Of a DNA stretch of 14,949 bases, positions 8,034 to 14,054 are shown piece after piece; positions within the stretch are counted from its first letter, which is position 1; every line of letters starts with the position of its first letter. The notes below the pieces were generated by a model. That model had not been told where the DNA came from. It ran no database searches and was given only the letters and a program-made list of their open reading frames with translations. The DNA is from DASWHD01 sp036393335. Lineage in GTDB: Bacteria; CG2-30-53-67; CG2-30-70-394. Location of the stretch: contig DASWHD010000207.1 of assembly GCA_036393335.1 (NCBI GenBank), positions 1 to 14,949 on the forward strand. Reading direction: 5' to 3'. The position numbers and the translations under genes were made by a program.

Positions 8034-8152
8034 GGCGGCGCGAGGCCGCGAATCTGCTGCGTTGCGCTCGGTTTGGGTGCTCGACGTACTTTCCGTACGC
8101 CTCCGCGCCCCAAACCGGCGCGCGCCTTGCGTCTCCGCGACCTCGCCCCGCC
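8034..8152. repeat. Large imperfect inverted repeat between the K and F genes of the ATPase operon
   Basis: Two arms of about 55-60 bases are imperfect reverse complements. The outer part pairs GGCGGCGCGAGG (from 8034) with CCTCGCCCCGCC (8141-8152). The inner part pairs GGTTTGGG and GACGTAC with GTAC and CCCCAAACC around a TTTCC loop near 8090-8094. It fills nearly all of the only long gap inside the ATPase cistron series. As RNA it would be a long stem just after the proteolipid message. It resembles dispersed REP-like hairpins of gammaproteobacteria, so it may be a mobile repeat that settled here. A role in mRNA stability or partial termination is inferred. Confidence 0.75.
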
Positions 8153-8188
8153 TCGCGACGAAGTATGGTGACAAATGCGGGCTGGCCA

Positions 8189-8536
8189 TCAGATCAACCG
8201 GTTGATGATGAGGATGGAGATGATCAGGCCGTAGATCGCGATCCCCTCGGCGAGGCCGACCAGGACCAGAAGACGGCCGAACAGCTCGGGCTTCTCCGCC
8301 AGGGCGCCGACCGCCGCGCTGCCCACCGTGGCCACTGCGTAGGCCGCGGCGAGGGTCGAGAGGCCGGTGGCGACGGCCGCCGCGATCAGGCCCCATTTCC
8401 ACACCGCCGGGTCGAGGCGGGCCATCTCCGTGGCCGCGGCGGCCGCCTCCGGCCACCAGAACAGGGGAGACAGGGCCAGGGTGAGGCCGGTGGCCACGCA
8501 GGTGAGGAGCACCGCCGGTTTAGCTCGGGACGTCAT
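8189..8536 (-). CDS. atpK: V/A-type ATPase proteolipid subunit K (c-ring)
   Basis: Many copies of this protein form the rotating membrane ring that carries the coupling ion. The protein has 115 aa. A hydrophobic leader (residues about 8-35) is followed by a single helical hairpin, KWGLIAAAVATG... and LLVLVGLAEGIAIYGLI, joined by the polar loop LAEKPE. The ion-binding carboxylate is E97 in AEGIAIYG. It is thus a one-hairpin proteolipid of about Thermus size, not the doubled form of Enterococcus. I see no Gln in the first helix, and E97 is followed by Gly rather than Ser/Thr, which argues for H+ over Na+. An AAGGAGGG ribosome site (8541-8548), the strongest in the operon, fits the need for many copies. 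It overlaps the end of I by 17 bases. Confidence 0.95.
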   Translation of the reverse strand: MTSRAKPAVLLTCVATGLTLALSPLFWWPEAAAAATEMARLDPAVWKWGLIAAAVATGLSTLAAAYAVATVGSAAVGALAEKPELFGRLLVLVGLAEGIAIYGLIISILIINRLI

Positions 8537-10355
8537 AGGACCCTCCTTGCAATACCACGGGCGGCGGTGCCAGGGGCCGGAATGGGCGCCCCGCGCCGCG
8601 CACGAAGCGGGTGAAGAACTCGAACAGGACGAGGCGCGAGGTCTGCACCGATACCACCAGCGCCTCGAGGGTGATGATGATCAGGTTTCCCACCAGCAGC
8701 ACGAGGATCGCGCCCACGGTTGGGGCCGCATCGGCCAGGGCGACGAGGGTGACGGACAGGCCGGCGTGGGCGAGGGCGAAGGCGCCGACCCGGGCGAACG
8801 ACACCGTGTTGACCACCAGCCGCAGCCCCTCCTCCAGCAGGGAAGCGGCGGCCGTGGCGACGGCCTGCCAGCGGCGCTCCAGCCACAGGCGGGCGAGGAG
8901 GTGCCAGGCGAGGCCGGTGAGCACCAGCAAGCGAAAGTGCGCGTCGACGACCAGGCCCGCCGCCCCCCAGTAGGTGGCGAGCAGCCCGGCGTCGTGGCAC
9001 AGCCACTCCGTGAGGCGTCCCTGCCAGGCGGCCTGCAGGCCATTGAGCCCTTGCCCGAGAGAGAGCAAGAGCACGCCGAGGCCGAGAGGGACGGCCAGGA
9101 CCGTGAGGGGGGCGTCGAGGGGGTGGAGCCATAGGGCCGGGAGGAGATCCTCGCGGCCGAAGACGCTGCCGAACAGCGCGCCGCCGATGAGGGCGCCGCC
9201 GCCGCCGGCGGCGATCAGCCGCCCGGTGGGCCACCGGTTGCGGATCGCCCAGCCGCAGGCGCACAGCACCAGCCCCTGGCCCACGTCACCGAACATGTAG
9301 CCGAACAGCAACGGCACGACCAGCGCCAGCCACGGGCTGGGATCGGCGTCGCGGGCCGCCGGGGTGCCGAGGGCGCGGGTGAACAGCTCGAAGGGCCTCG
9401 CCCACCACGGGTTGCTCAGCAATTGCGGCGGGTGTGCCGCCGCGGGTGGCAATGGAAAGTGGAGTAGGGCGCGTGCCCCCTGCCACTCCAGGGCCGCCGC
9501 GATGGTTTCGCCCCGGCGGTCGCTGGTCCAGCCGGTGATGCGGGTGAAGTGGTCGGTCGCCGGTAGGTCTCCGACGTGCGCCACGAACCACTCCAGGTAG
9601 GCGAGGTCGCCGAGGGTCTCATCCAGGTCGAGGTCCTGGTAGGCCACCTCCAGCTCGCCGTAGAGTCGCTCCAGGCGCCCCTCCAGGGTGGTCATGTGTC
9701 GCTCGGCGAAGGCCACGGCCCGGCTGGCGGGAAGGGCGAGCCAGACGGGCGGAGCGACGACCCGCCCGTGGGCCGCGACGATGTGCTGGCGCAACGCCGT
9801 AGCCTGGGGCGCGGGCGCCACGGCAATCAGCCACTCCTGATCCTCGCTGGCGAGCCGCAGGGCGACGGTGGGCCGCGGGGTGTACAGGCGGGTACCGGGC
9901 GGCAGCAGGGCGATGACCGTGGTCAGCGCCGGCCCGGCGGCAAGCAGCTCGTGCAGCCCCACGGGACGCTCCGCGCGGCCGGTCAGCAGATCGCGCCACA
10001 GGGTGAGCTGGCGGCGTTTCGCCTCCAGGGCCTCGATGCGCCGGATGCGCGGGTCGGCGTCGCGCCGCCAGCGCCGGATCCGTGCCAGGGCCCGGCGTAG
10101 GCGTTGGCGGGGCGGGGCGGTGAACCCCGTGGTCCGCAGCCGCCGGCCATGCCAGTAGCGGGCGTAGCTGGCCACCAGACGGCGATAGGTGGCGAGGCCC
10201 TCGGCCAGCTCGCGGCCGTGCACCACGTCATGCGCCAGGCCGCACACCTCCACCTCCACGGCGCCGGTGTCCGCGAGCAGGGCGACGGTGCGATCGGTGT
10301 CGAGGCGCGGGCAGACCACCTCGAACCAGCGTGCAGGCACGGGACGGAGGCTCAC
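8520..10355 (-). CDS. atpI: V/A-type ATPase subunit I (membrane stator, a-subunit homologue)
   Basis: Subunit I forms the ion half-channels next to the c-ring and anchors the peripheral stalks. I start it at the GTG at 10355 (MSLRPVPARWFEV, 611 aa), because that GTGA overlaps the TGA of the C gene just as at the other junctions. The open frame continues far upstream but only as a shadow of C. The N-terminal cytoplasmic half (about 1-335) is helical. The membrane half starts near WLALVVPLLFGYMFGDVGQG (342-361), the family's f.GymfGD.G.G motif. The essential channel Arg is R522 in SFARVGAFALAHAG, and EALVVSV...RLVLFEFFTRF (564-584) is the conserved last segment. Its size is slightly below the usual 640-660 aa. 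Confidence 0.95.
   Translation of the reverse strand: MSLRPVPARWFEVVCPRLDTDRTVALLADTGAVEVEVCGLAHDVVHGRELAEGLATYRRLVASYARYWHGRRLRTTGFTAPPRQRLRRALARIRRWRRDADPRIRRIEALEAKRRQLTLWRDLLTGRAERPVGLHELLAAGPALTTVIALLPPGTRLYTPRPTVALRLASEDQEWLIAVAPAPQATALRQHIVAAHGRVVAPPVWLALPASRAVAFAERHMTTLEGRLERLYGELEVAYQDLDLDETLGDLAYLEWFVAHVGDLPATDHFTRITGWTSDRRGETIAAALEWQGARALLHFPLPPAAAHPPQLLSNPWWARPFELFTRALGTPAARDADPSPWLALVVPLLFGYMFGDVGQGLVLCACGWAIRNRWPTGRLIAAGGGGALIGGALFGSVFGREDLLPALWLHPLDAPLTVLAVPLGLGVLLLSLGQGLNGLQAAWQGRLTEWLCHDAGLLATYWGAAGLVVDAHFRLLVLTGLAWHLLARLWLERRWQAVATAAASLLEEGLRLVVNTVSFARVGAFALAHAGLSVTLVALADAAPTVGAILVLLVGNLIIITLEALVVSVQTSRLVLFEFFTRFVRGAGRPFRPLAPPPVVLQGGSYDVPS
8541..8548 (-). promoter_or_regulatory. 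Strong ribosome binding site of the proteolipid gene
   Basis: AAGGAGGG lies four bases before the ATG at 8536, inside the 3' end of the subunit I gene. It is an almost ideal anti-16S match. Most neighbouring cistrons depend instead on stop/start overlap, so this site should raise K output relative to the other subunits. Confidence 0.7.
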
Positions 10356-11119
10356 GGCTCGACCTCCACGGGGGCAAACACGGCGCGCTCCACCAGGCCA
10401 CCGCGCAGCCGTTCGAGGTCGAGGCCCAGGAGGGCGAGATAGGAGAAGAGCGCCACCGGCTCGACCGGATGGCGCCGAAACAGGCGCTGCAAGCGGTGCT
10501 GGAAGCGGTGGCGCGCCACCCACGCATCCGTGACCGGGTACGCGGGGAACGCGCGCAGATGGGCCAGCGCCAGCTCGGCCAGCTCCTCCAGGGGCCGGCG
10601 GGCAATGCCCGCGATCCACGGCCAGTGTCGCCGCCAGGCGGTGAGCCAGGCCGCCACGGGTGCGCCGCGCTCCCACCCCTCCACCAGCCAGCCGCCACCC
10701 GCCGCGACCAGCGCCGTGCGGCGCTCCGCCGCCGTATCGCTGAGATAGGGGCGCAGGCGGCGATCGGCGGACAGCCAGGTTGGCGGTGGACCGTCCACCA
10801 GGAGGTGGCCGAGGATCGGCAGCTCCGGCAGCCAGTGGCACCACGCCACGGCCGGCCGCCACGACTCCGGCGTCCAGGTGGTGATCTCGTCGATCGCCGC
10901 GTGGAGGCGGTGGCGCAGGGCCTGCTCGATGGGATGCGGGCCGTCGCCACGCGCGATGGGCGCGACCCATGGCGCGAGCCCCGACTTGCGTGCCTCTGCA
11001 AGGTAGGCCGGGAGCCCGCGCGTCGCGTCGAGGGCGCGCCACACGGCGTCATCGGGCCACGCGCCGTAGCGCGCCTGGAGGCGCGCCTGGACATAGGCGA
11101 AGCCCGCGCGCGCGCTCAT
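10352..11119 (-). CDS. atpC: V/A-type ATPase subunit C (AC39/d family, stalk-to-ring coupler)
   Basis: This funnel-shaped subunit sits on the c-ring and connects it to the D/F central stalk. The protein has 255 aa, shorter than the 320-350 aa usual for prokaryotic C subunits. It is all-helical and rich in Trp, Arg and Ala. It starts with SARAGFAYVQARLQAR, like the Y...R.R.....L opening of the family. It ends with PVALFSYLALLGLDLERLRGGLVER, like the conserved C-terminal segment (Ey..lKe.Ei.nLr.i..g). Four-base overlaps join it to G/H upstream and I downstream. Overall conservation is modest, so position and the C-terminal segment carry the call. In Thermus this gene lies between E and F; here it precedes I. 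Confidence 0.85.
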   Translation of the reverse strand: MSARAGFAYVQARLQARYGAWPDDAVWRALDATRGLPAYLAEARKSGLAPWVAPIARGDGPHPIEQALRHRLHAAIDEITTWTPESWRPAVAWCHWLPELPILGHLLVDGPPPTWLSADRRLRPYLSDTAAERRTALVAAGGGWLVEGWERGAPVAAWLTAWRRHWPWIAGIARRPLEELAELALAHLRAFPAYPVTDAWVARHRFQHRLQRLFRRHPVEPVALFSYLALLGLDLERLRGGLVERAVFAPVEVEP

Positions 11120-11463
11120 GGCGCTCCTCCGGTGACCTCGGCCGCGAGGTTGGCGATCGCCCGGTCGAGGCGGGCGCGCTGTCCGTCGTCGAGGACCAGG
11201 GGAGTGGCGAGGGATTGCGCCTCGGCCGCCAGGGCGGCGACCGTGCGCCCGACGGTCCGGTCGGCCCGCGCGTGGAGCGCCGCAATCCGCTCCTCGCTGC
11301 GCGCCTGAATGCGCCGGGCCCGGGCGCGCCCTGCGTCAACGATCGTCTCGGCCCGACGGCGGCATTCGGCCACCGCCTCCCGCGCCTCGCGCTCCGCCTG
11401 CAGCACCTGGGCCAAGGCCGCCTCGGCCGGCGTGGGCGGTGTTTCCGGAGCCGGGCGATTCAT
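11116..11463 (-). CDS. atpH: V/A-type ATPase subunit G/H (peripheral stalk helix)
   Basis: This is a small helical partner of E in the peripheral stalk. The protein has 115 aa. After a Pro-rich start (ETPPTPAEAAL) there is one long charged helix, residues about 12-90, rich in Ala, Arg and Glu (EREAREAVAECRRRAETI, then ARARRIQARSEERIAALHARAD). The short tail has no other domain. A GGAG-containing ribosome site lies upstream. The sequence is simple and would not be diagnostic alone. Its place at the head of the ATPase cistrons, its length and its coiled coil match G/H subunits elsewhere. It overlaps C by four bases. Confidence 0.8.
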   Translation of the reverse strand: MNRPAPETPPTPAEAALAQVLQAEREAREAVAECRRRAETIVDAGRARARRIQARSEERIAALHARADRTVGRTVAALAAEAQSLATPLVLDDGQRARLDRAIANLAAEVTGGAP

Positions 11464-11487
11464 TGGCCTACTCCGTGGCCTCCACGG

Positions 11488-12159
11488 CTACCCCTGGTCG
11501 ATCAGCAGCTCGGCAATGATCCGCGCGCAGCGGGCGAACCCCAGACGGCTGGTGTTGAGCACCAGGTGAAACTGCGTCGGGTCGTCCAGGTCGCCGCCGT
11601 GGTAGGCGTGGACGAACTCCCGGCGCTCCTTGTCGATGCGCTCCACCTTCTTGCGCACCGCCTTGCGGCCTTCACCGGTCATGCGGCAGGTGTAGTCGAT
11701 CCGGTCCTCGACCGGCGCGATGAGCCGCACGTGCACCCCGCCGGGCAGGTCGTGGGTGATGGCGAAGCCGCCGCGTCCCATGATCACCGCGTGGCCGCGC
11801 AGGGCCAGGGAGCGGACCGTGACCGCGGTCTTCTGCACCAGCACCACCTGCGGCGGCTTGCCCTCCAGCACGCTCCCCACCCAGTCCTCCAGCTTCGAGG
11901 TCTGGTGCTCCTCCAGCGAGCTGCGCAGGTCTTCGCTCAGCTTGTGGTCGGCGATGATCTTGTCCACCAGGTTCTTGTCGTACAGCTCCCACGGCCGGTC
12001 CGGCCGGCCGGCGTTGAGGAGCTGGAGGATCAGCTCGCCGATCGCATACCCGCCCGTGCCGTACTGGCGCGAGAGGGTGATGAATCGCTGGTGGCCGTGG
12101 TGGGCATCATCGGGATGGCTCTGGGCGCGAACGTAACCGCTGATCTTGGCAGGGTGCAT
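11488..12159 (-). CDS. Cytidylate-kinase-like P-loop protein, first gene of the ATPase operon
   Basis: The protein has 223 aa and belongs to the cytidylate-kinase-like family (Cytidylate_kin_2). Its members have a kinase fold but mostly untested substrates. The P-loop is SRQYGTGGYAIGE (residues 30-42), the family's SR.YGSGG..IG pattern without the usual GK(S/T). RGHAVIMGRGG matches the central strand. DRIDYTCRM and KKVERIDKERREFVHAYHG form the Arg-rich lid, and DDPTQFHLVLNTSRLG is the highly conserved end motif. GAGGAAG precedes the ATG at 12159. The gene ends 24 bases before G/H, so it probably leads the operon. A phosphotransfer or sensing role connected to the ATPase is speculative; a plain nucleotide kinase is equally possible. 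Confidence 0.87.
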   Translation of the reverse strand: MHPAKISGYVRAQSHPDDAHHGHQRFITLSRQYGTGGYAIGELILQLLNAGRPDRPWELYDKNLVDKIIADHKLSEDLRSSLEEHQTSKLEDWVGSVLEGKPPQVVLVQKTAVTVRSLALRGHAVIMGRGGFAITHDLPGGVHVRLIAPVEDRIDYTCRMTGEGRKAVRKKVERIDKERREFVHAYHGGDLDDPTQFHLVLNTSRLGFARCARIIAELLIDQG

Positions 12160-12381
12160 GACGCTTCCTCTCTCCCCCTCGAGTTCCCGATGATCTCCCT
12201 TGTGGCCGGATCATAGCCACCAGTGCAGGTGAACGTCGACTCGCCTCCTTTCCGCCTCGGTTTGACTATATCAAGGGGGCCGGCGCCGGCGAGATCGTGC
12301 GGCAGGGCATCGTCGTCCGGGTGGCAGCCCATGCCGGTAACAGTCGGCCTTCCCACGGGCGGTCGGCGCCCCGCGCCTCGT

Positions 12382-12414
12382 AGACCGTAGGTCGCGGGAC
12401 GCGATCTACGGTCT
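12382..12414. repeat. Short inverted repeat (hairpin)
   Basis: AGACCGTAGGTCGC and GCGATCTACGGTCT pair around a four-to-five-base loop, with one G-T type mismatch. The stem is about 14 bases. It lies just beyond the point where HEPN similarity is lost, on the side where the missing C-terminal half would be. Confidence 0.75.
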
Positions 12415-12491
12415 GATGGTGGGCGCGAGCCCGCCCTCCACGGGGGTGAAGCCACCCGGACCTGCGCCGGGTGGCGAGGGGGGGGCGCGTG

Positions 12492-12601
12492 GCGTCCCCC
12501 TCCATAATCAGCGCGGAGATGGCGGAGAAGCACGCGTAGTAGCAGCGATTGACGGCGGTATTGAGATGCCCGGCGTCGCGGAGGAGGCGGGCCTCACGCA
12601 C
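12492..12601 (-). pseudogene. Truncated HEPN-domain protein (N-terminal fragment)
   Basis: On the minus strand a GTG at 12601 opens a frame beginning REARLLRDAGHLNTAV, then NRCYYACFSAISALIMEGD. This is the typical first helical pair of HEPN domains (A..LL..g...tAv.R.YYA.F.A..ALL...G). The similarity stops after about 37 residues. The frame then runs on through low-complexity Pro/Arg sequence and a hairpin repeat. The catalytic R-x(4-6)-H of the C-terminal half is absent, and the usual first 10-15 residues may be missing too, with a stop just upstream. HEPN proteins are RNase toxins or partners of MNT nucleotidyltransferases. No MNT gene is nearby. I read this as the remnant of a decayed module. 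Confidence 0.65.
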
Positions 12602-12655
12602 CGTTTTCCCAGGACCACCGGCCTATCGCACTCGCAACGCACGGTGTACGCCGCC

Positions 12656-12684
12656 TTGGCGGGATTCGGCTTTGGCCTTATCCT
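12656..12684 (+). promoter_or_regulatory. Candidate promoter of the first DUF433/DUF5615 pair
   Basis: TTGGCG (12656-12661) and TATCCT (12679-12684) are spaced by 17 bases, each matching four of six sigma-70 consensus bases. They lie about 52 bases before the DUF433 start. The local AT content is also higher than in the surroundings. Confidence 0.3.
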
Positions 12685-12736
12685 GTGGGTCTATTACTTG
12701 TGTCGCTGGCATGACTTGCATCGGGGAGTGCGTTCC

Positions 12737-12952
12737 ATGTTTGACCGGATTACCTTTGATCACGAGATCATGGGCGGGCGGGCGTGCATCAGGGGGATGC
12801 GGATTCCAGTCTCGGTGATCGTCAGACAGATCGCCTATGGTGCGACGGTTGATGAGATTCTCGCAGGGTATCCGGATCTAGAGCCCGACGACGTTCAGCA
12901 GGCGATTCAGTACGCCGCGTGGCTGACGGAAGAAGAAGTGCATACGGCGTAG
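12737..12952 (+). CDS. DUF433 family antitoxin (pair 1)
   Basis: The protein has 71 aa and is a small helix-turn-helix-type protein of the DUF433/VapB-like family. Members normally sit next to PIN-like DUF5615 proteins and act as their antitoxins and repressors. ITFDHEIMGGRACIRGMRIPV matches the family's i..dp.i.gGkp.irGtRi.v signature. VIVRQIAYGATVDEILAGYPDL and EPDDVQQAIQYAAWL supply the conserved helices. The ATG at 12737 follows GGGGAG at eight to nine bases; an open frame continues upstream without family similarity. The toxin gene starts eight bases after the stop. It probably binds its own promoter, as is usual for such pairs. Confidence 0.88.
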   Translation: MFDRITFDHEIMGGRACIRGMRIPVSVIVRQIAYGATVDEILAGYPDLEPDDVQQAIQYAAWLTEEEVHTA

Positions 12953-12960
12953 GGACGAGA

Positions 12961-13350
12961 GTGCGGTTTCTCGTCGATATGTGCATGGATGTCCGCGTCG
13001 CGGACTGGTTGCGCAGCCAGAGGCATGACGCGACACACCTGCGTGACGAGGGGCTGCAACGGCTCCCTGACCGCGAGATTTTCGACAAAGCCATCTCCGA
13101 GAATCGAACGGTCGTCACCTTCGACCTGGATTTCGGCGAGATTGCAGCTCTCTGTGGCCAACGGCGCACGAGCGTCATCGTGTTCCGGCTTCATAGCACC
13201 CGCAATGCTCACGTAATCGAGCGTCTCGCTACGGTGCTGCGTGAAACGGGCGGGATGCTGGAGAGGAGTGTCATCGTGTTGGTGGAGGAATCGCGCCACC
13301 GTGTCCGGTACTTGCCGGTCGGTACGGCCGGGGAACGAGGGGCCGGTTGA
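12961..13350 (+). CDS. DUF5615 PIN-like toxin (pair 1)
   Basis: The protein has 129 aa from a GTG at 12961 and belongs to the PIN-like DUF5615 family, presumed RNases of VapC type. VRFLVDM aligns with the canonical start FLiDE, so the first acidic residue is D6. LRDEGLQRLPDREIFDKAISE is the middle motif, and RTVVTFDLDFGEIA carries the second acidic pair (canonical T.DkDFg). The residue after D6 is Met where most members, including the second copy in this window, have Glu. Activity could therefore be altered. The C-terminal tail after about residue 100 (RSVIVLVEESRHRVRYLPV) is the usual last strand. It is co-transcribed with the DUF433 gene. Confidence 0.87.
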   Translation: MRFLVDMCMDVRVADWLRSQRHDATHLRDEGLQRLPDREIFDKAISENRTVVTFDLDFGEIAALCGQRRTSVIVFRLHSTRNAHVIERLATVLRETGGMLERSVIVLVEESRHRVRYLPVGTAGERGAG

Positions 13351-13416
13351 TAGCGGGGTGTGGCTGGGGGGGGACTCGCCCTACGGGTGGGGGGGACCGA
13401 GAGGATCGCGCCCGGT

Positions 13417-13465
13417 CGGGCCGGGGTCGCCGTAGGGGCACGGCATGCCGTGCCCCTACCATGGG
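13417..13465. repeat. Palindromic repeat unit, copy 1 (other copy at 14385-14434)
   Basis: The core at 13432-13459 is a perfect palindrome with 14-base arms (GTAGGGGCACGGCA and its reverse complement). The flanks (CGGGCCGGGGTCGCC before, CATGGG after) are shared with the copy at 14385-14434, so about 49 bases are repeated. As RNA or single-stranded DNA it forms a stable hairpin. Confidence 0.85.
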
Positions 13466-13525
13466 TCGGCTGGGATCGGCGTGGTCACGCCATTGGCTGG
13501 GACTCCCCGAGGTGCACTCTTCGTT

Positions 13526-13569
13526 GTAGGCCGGGCTTCGCCCGGCATGGCGGGCAGAGCCCGCCCTAC
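13526..13569. repeat. REP-like double hairpin
   Basis: GTAGG at the left and CCTAC at the right enclose two small hairpins, CCGGGC-TTC-GCCCGG (13531-13545) and GCGGGC-AGA-GCCCGC (13550-13564). This layout is typical of dispersed bacterial REP/BIME-type intergenic elements. No second copy was seen in the window. Confidence 0.75.
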
Positions 13570-13622
13570 GATCGTCGCCGGGGGGGCGCATCCGGGCCGG
13601 GGTCGCCGACGGGGTTCGATCC

Positions 13623-13680
13623 CTACCCGGTGTCCACGACCTCACCCGCGATGACCGGGGTGAAGGTGAGGCGGTCGTCC
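13623..13680 (-). pseudogene. Orphan copy of the clpB 3' end (last 18 codons and stop)
   Basis: On the minus strand this encodes DDRLTFTPVIAGEVVDTG followed by TAG, against DERLTFTSIIAGEVVDAG and TAG at the end of clpB (14579 onward). Including the 20-odd bases after the stop, about 81 bases align with roughly a dozen mismatches, some 85 percent identity. Similarity ends abruptly at 13680, just before the end of the second toxin gene at 13704. There is no start or upstream domain, so it is a fragment. The divergence suggests an old duplication or a tail from a different clpB allele. Confidence 0.85.
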
Positions 13681-13703
13681 GCGCGAGTGCTCTTGGCGCC
13701 GCT

Positions 13704-14054
13704 TCATTGCCCCGCGAAACGCACCGTGGTTTCGGTGACCACGACGAAACGGTTGAGGAGCTCTTCTGCATAGGTGGCGAGGAGCCTCCGAAGGGCGTTG
13801 ATCTTGCTGGCGGCGCGTTCGTCTTGCAAGCGGAGCAGGATGATTCCCCGGTGGGCGGACCCATTGCGGAAGATCCGCTCTCCGAAGTCCTTGTCGTTGG
13901 TGATGAGAATACGTGTCTCCTGGTGTGCCTTGTGGAGGATCTCGACGTCTGCGAGTCCGCGTGCTTCTTCGTAGACCGAGTAGACGTCGTGGCCTTCCGC
14001 CTGCAGCCACCGCGCCACGGCGGGACCGGTACACTCGTCGACGATGAACCGCAT
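13704..14054 (-). CDS. DUF5615 PIN-like toxin (pair 2)
   Basis: The protein has 116 aa and is a canonical DUF5615 protein. It opens MRFIVDECTGPAVARWL, with the acidic pair D6-E7. EGHDVYSVYEEARGLADVEIL is the middle motif, and ETRILITNDKDFGERIF is the second acidic motif. IILLRLQDERAASKINALRRLL follows, and VVVTETTVRF is the last strand. The fold is that of VapC-type PIN RNases, so RNA cleavage is the likely but untested activity. The ATG follows the DUF433 stop directly (TGAATG), so the two are coupled. It is only distantly similar to pair 1 and keeps the Glu that pair 1 lacks. Confidence 0.92.
   Translation of the reverse strand: MRFIVDECTGPAVARWLQAEGHDVYSVYEEARGLADVEILHKAHQETRILITNDKDFGERIFRNGSAHRGIILLRLQDERAASKINALRRLLATYAEELLNRFVVVTETTVRFAGQ

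Larger units (their letters stand above)
12160..12736. other. 577-base spacer upstream of the ATPase operon and the first toxin-antitoxin pair
   Basis: The two flanking transcription units diverge from this spacer, so it must hold the promoters of both. It contains a short hairpin repeat at 12382-12414, a G/C-rich stretch at 12420-12490 with several small palindromes, a truncated HEPN gene at 12492-12601 (minus) and a promoter candidate at 12656-12684 (plus). For the ATPase side I found TATGAT at 12210-12215 (minus) without a matching -35. No intact gene is supported. Confidence 0.55.
13351..13703. other. 353-base spacer between convergent toxin genes, filled with repeats
   Basis: No gene is seen. 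From left to right it holds four G-runs (13355-13395), a perfect 28-base palindrome within a repeated unit (13417-13465), a double-hairpin REP-like element (13526-13569), half of the 14458-type REP element (about 13603-13628), and the clpB 3' fragment (13623-13680). Because both flanking toxin genes point into it, it is a terminator region for both. The hairpins would serve that purpose, but no U-run is present. Confidence 0.6.

Noticed and set aside
10356..11042. N-terminal extension of subunit I upstream of 10355
   Set aside because: The frame stays open only because it is a shadow of the subunit C gene. The family-like N-terminus and the GTGA overlap fix the start at 10355.
12210..12215. 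TATGAT as the -10 of the ATPase operon promoter (minus strand)
   Set aside because: No acceptable -35 lies 15-19 bases upstream. Without a partner the hexamer is likely chance.
12259..12381. Plus-strand stretch reading FDYIKGAGAGEIVRQGIVV, possibly part of an old gene
   Set aside because: It is short, ends at a TAG near the hairpin, and I cannot match it to a family. Suggestive composition alone is not enough.
12640..12736. In-frame N-terminal extension of the first DUF433 gene that looks like a membrane helix
   Set aside because: The hydrophobic run comes from a locally AT-richer promoter region. The family signature and ribosome site support the start at 12737.
13351..13703. CRISPR array, suggested by repeated palindromes
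   Set aside because: The repeats are of different families, unevenly spaced, with no unique spacers of constant length and no cas genes.
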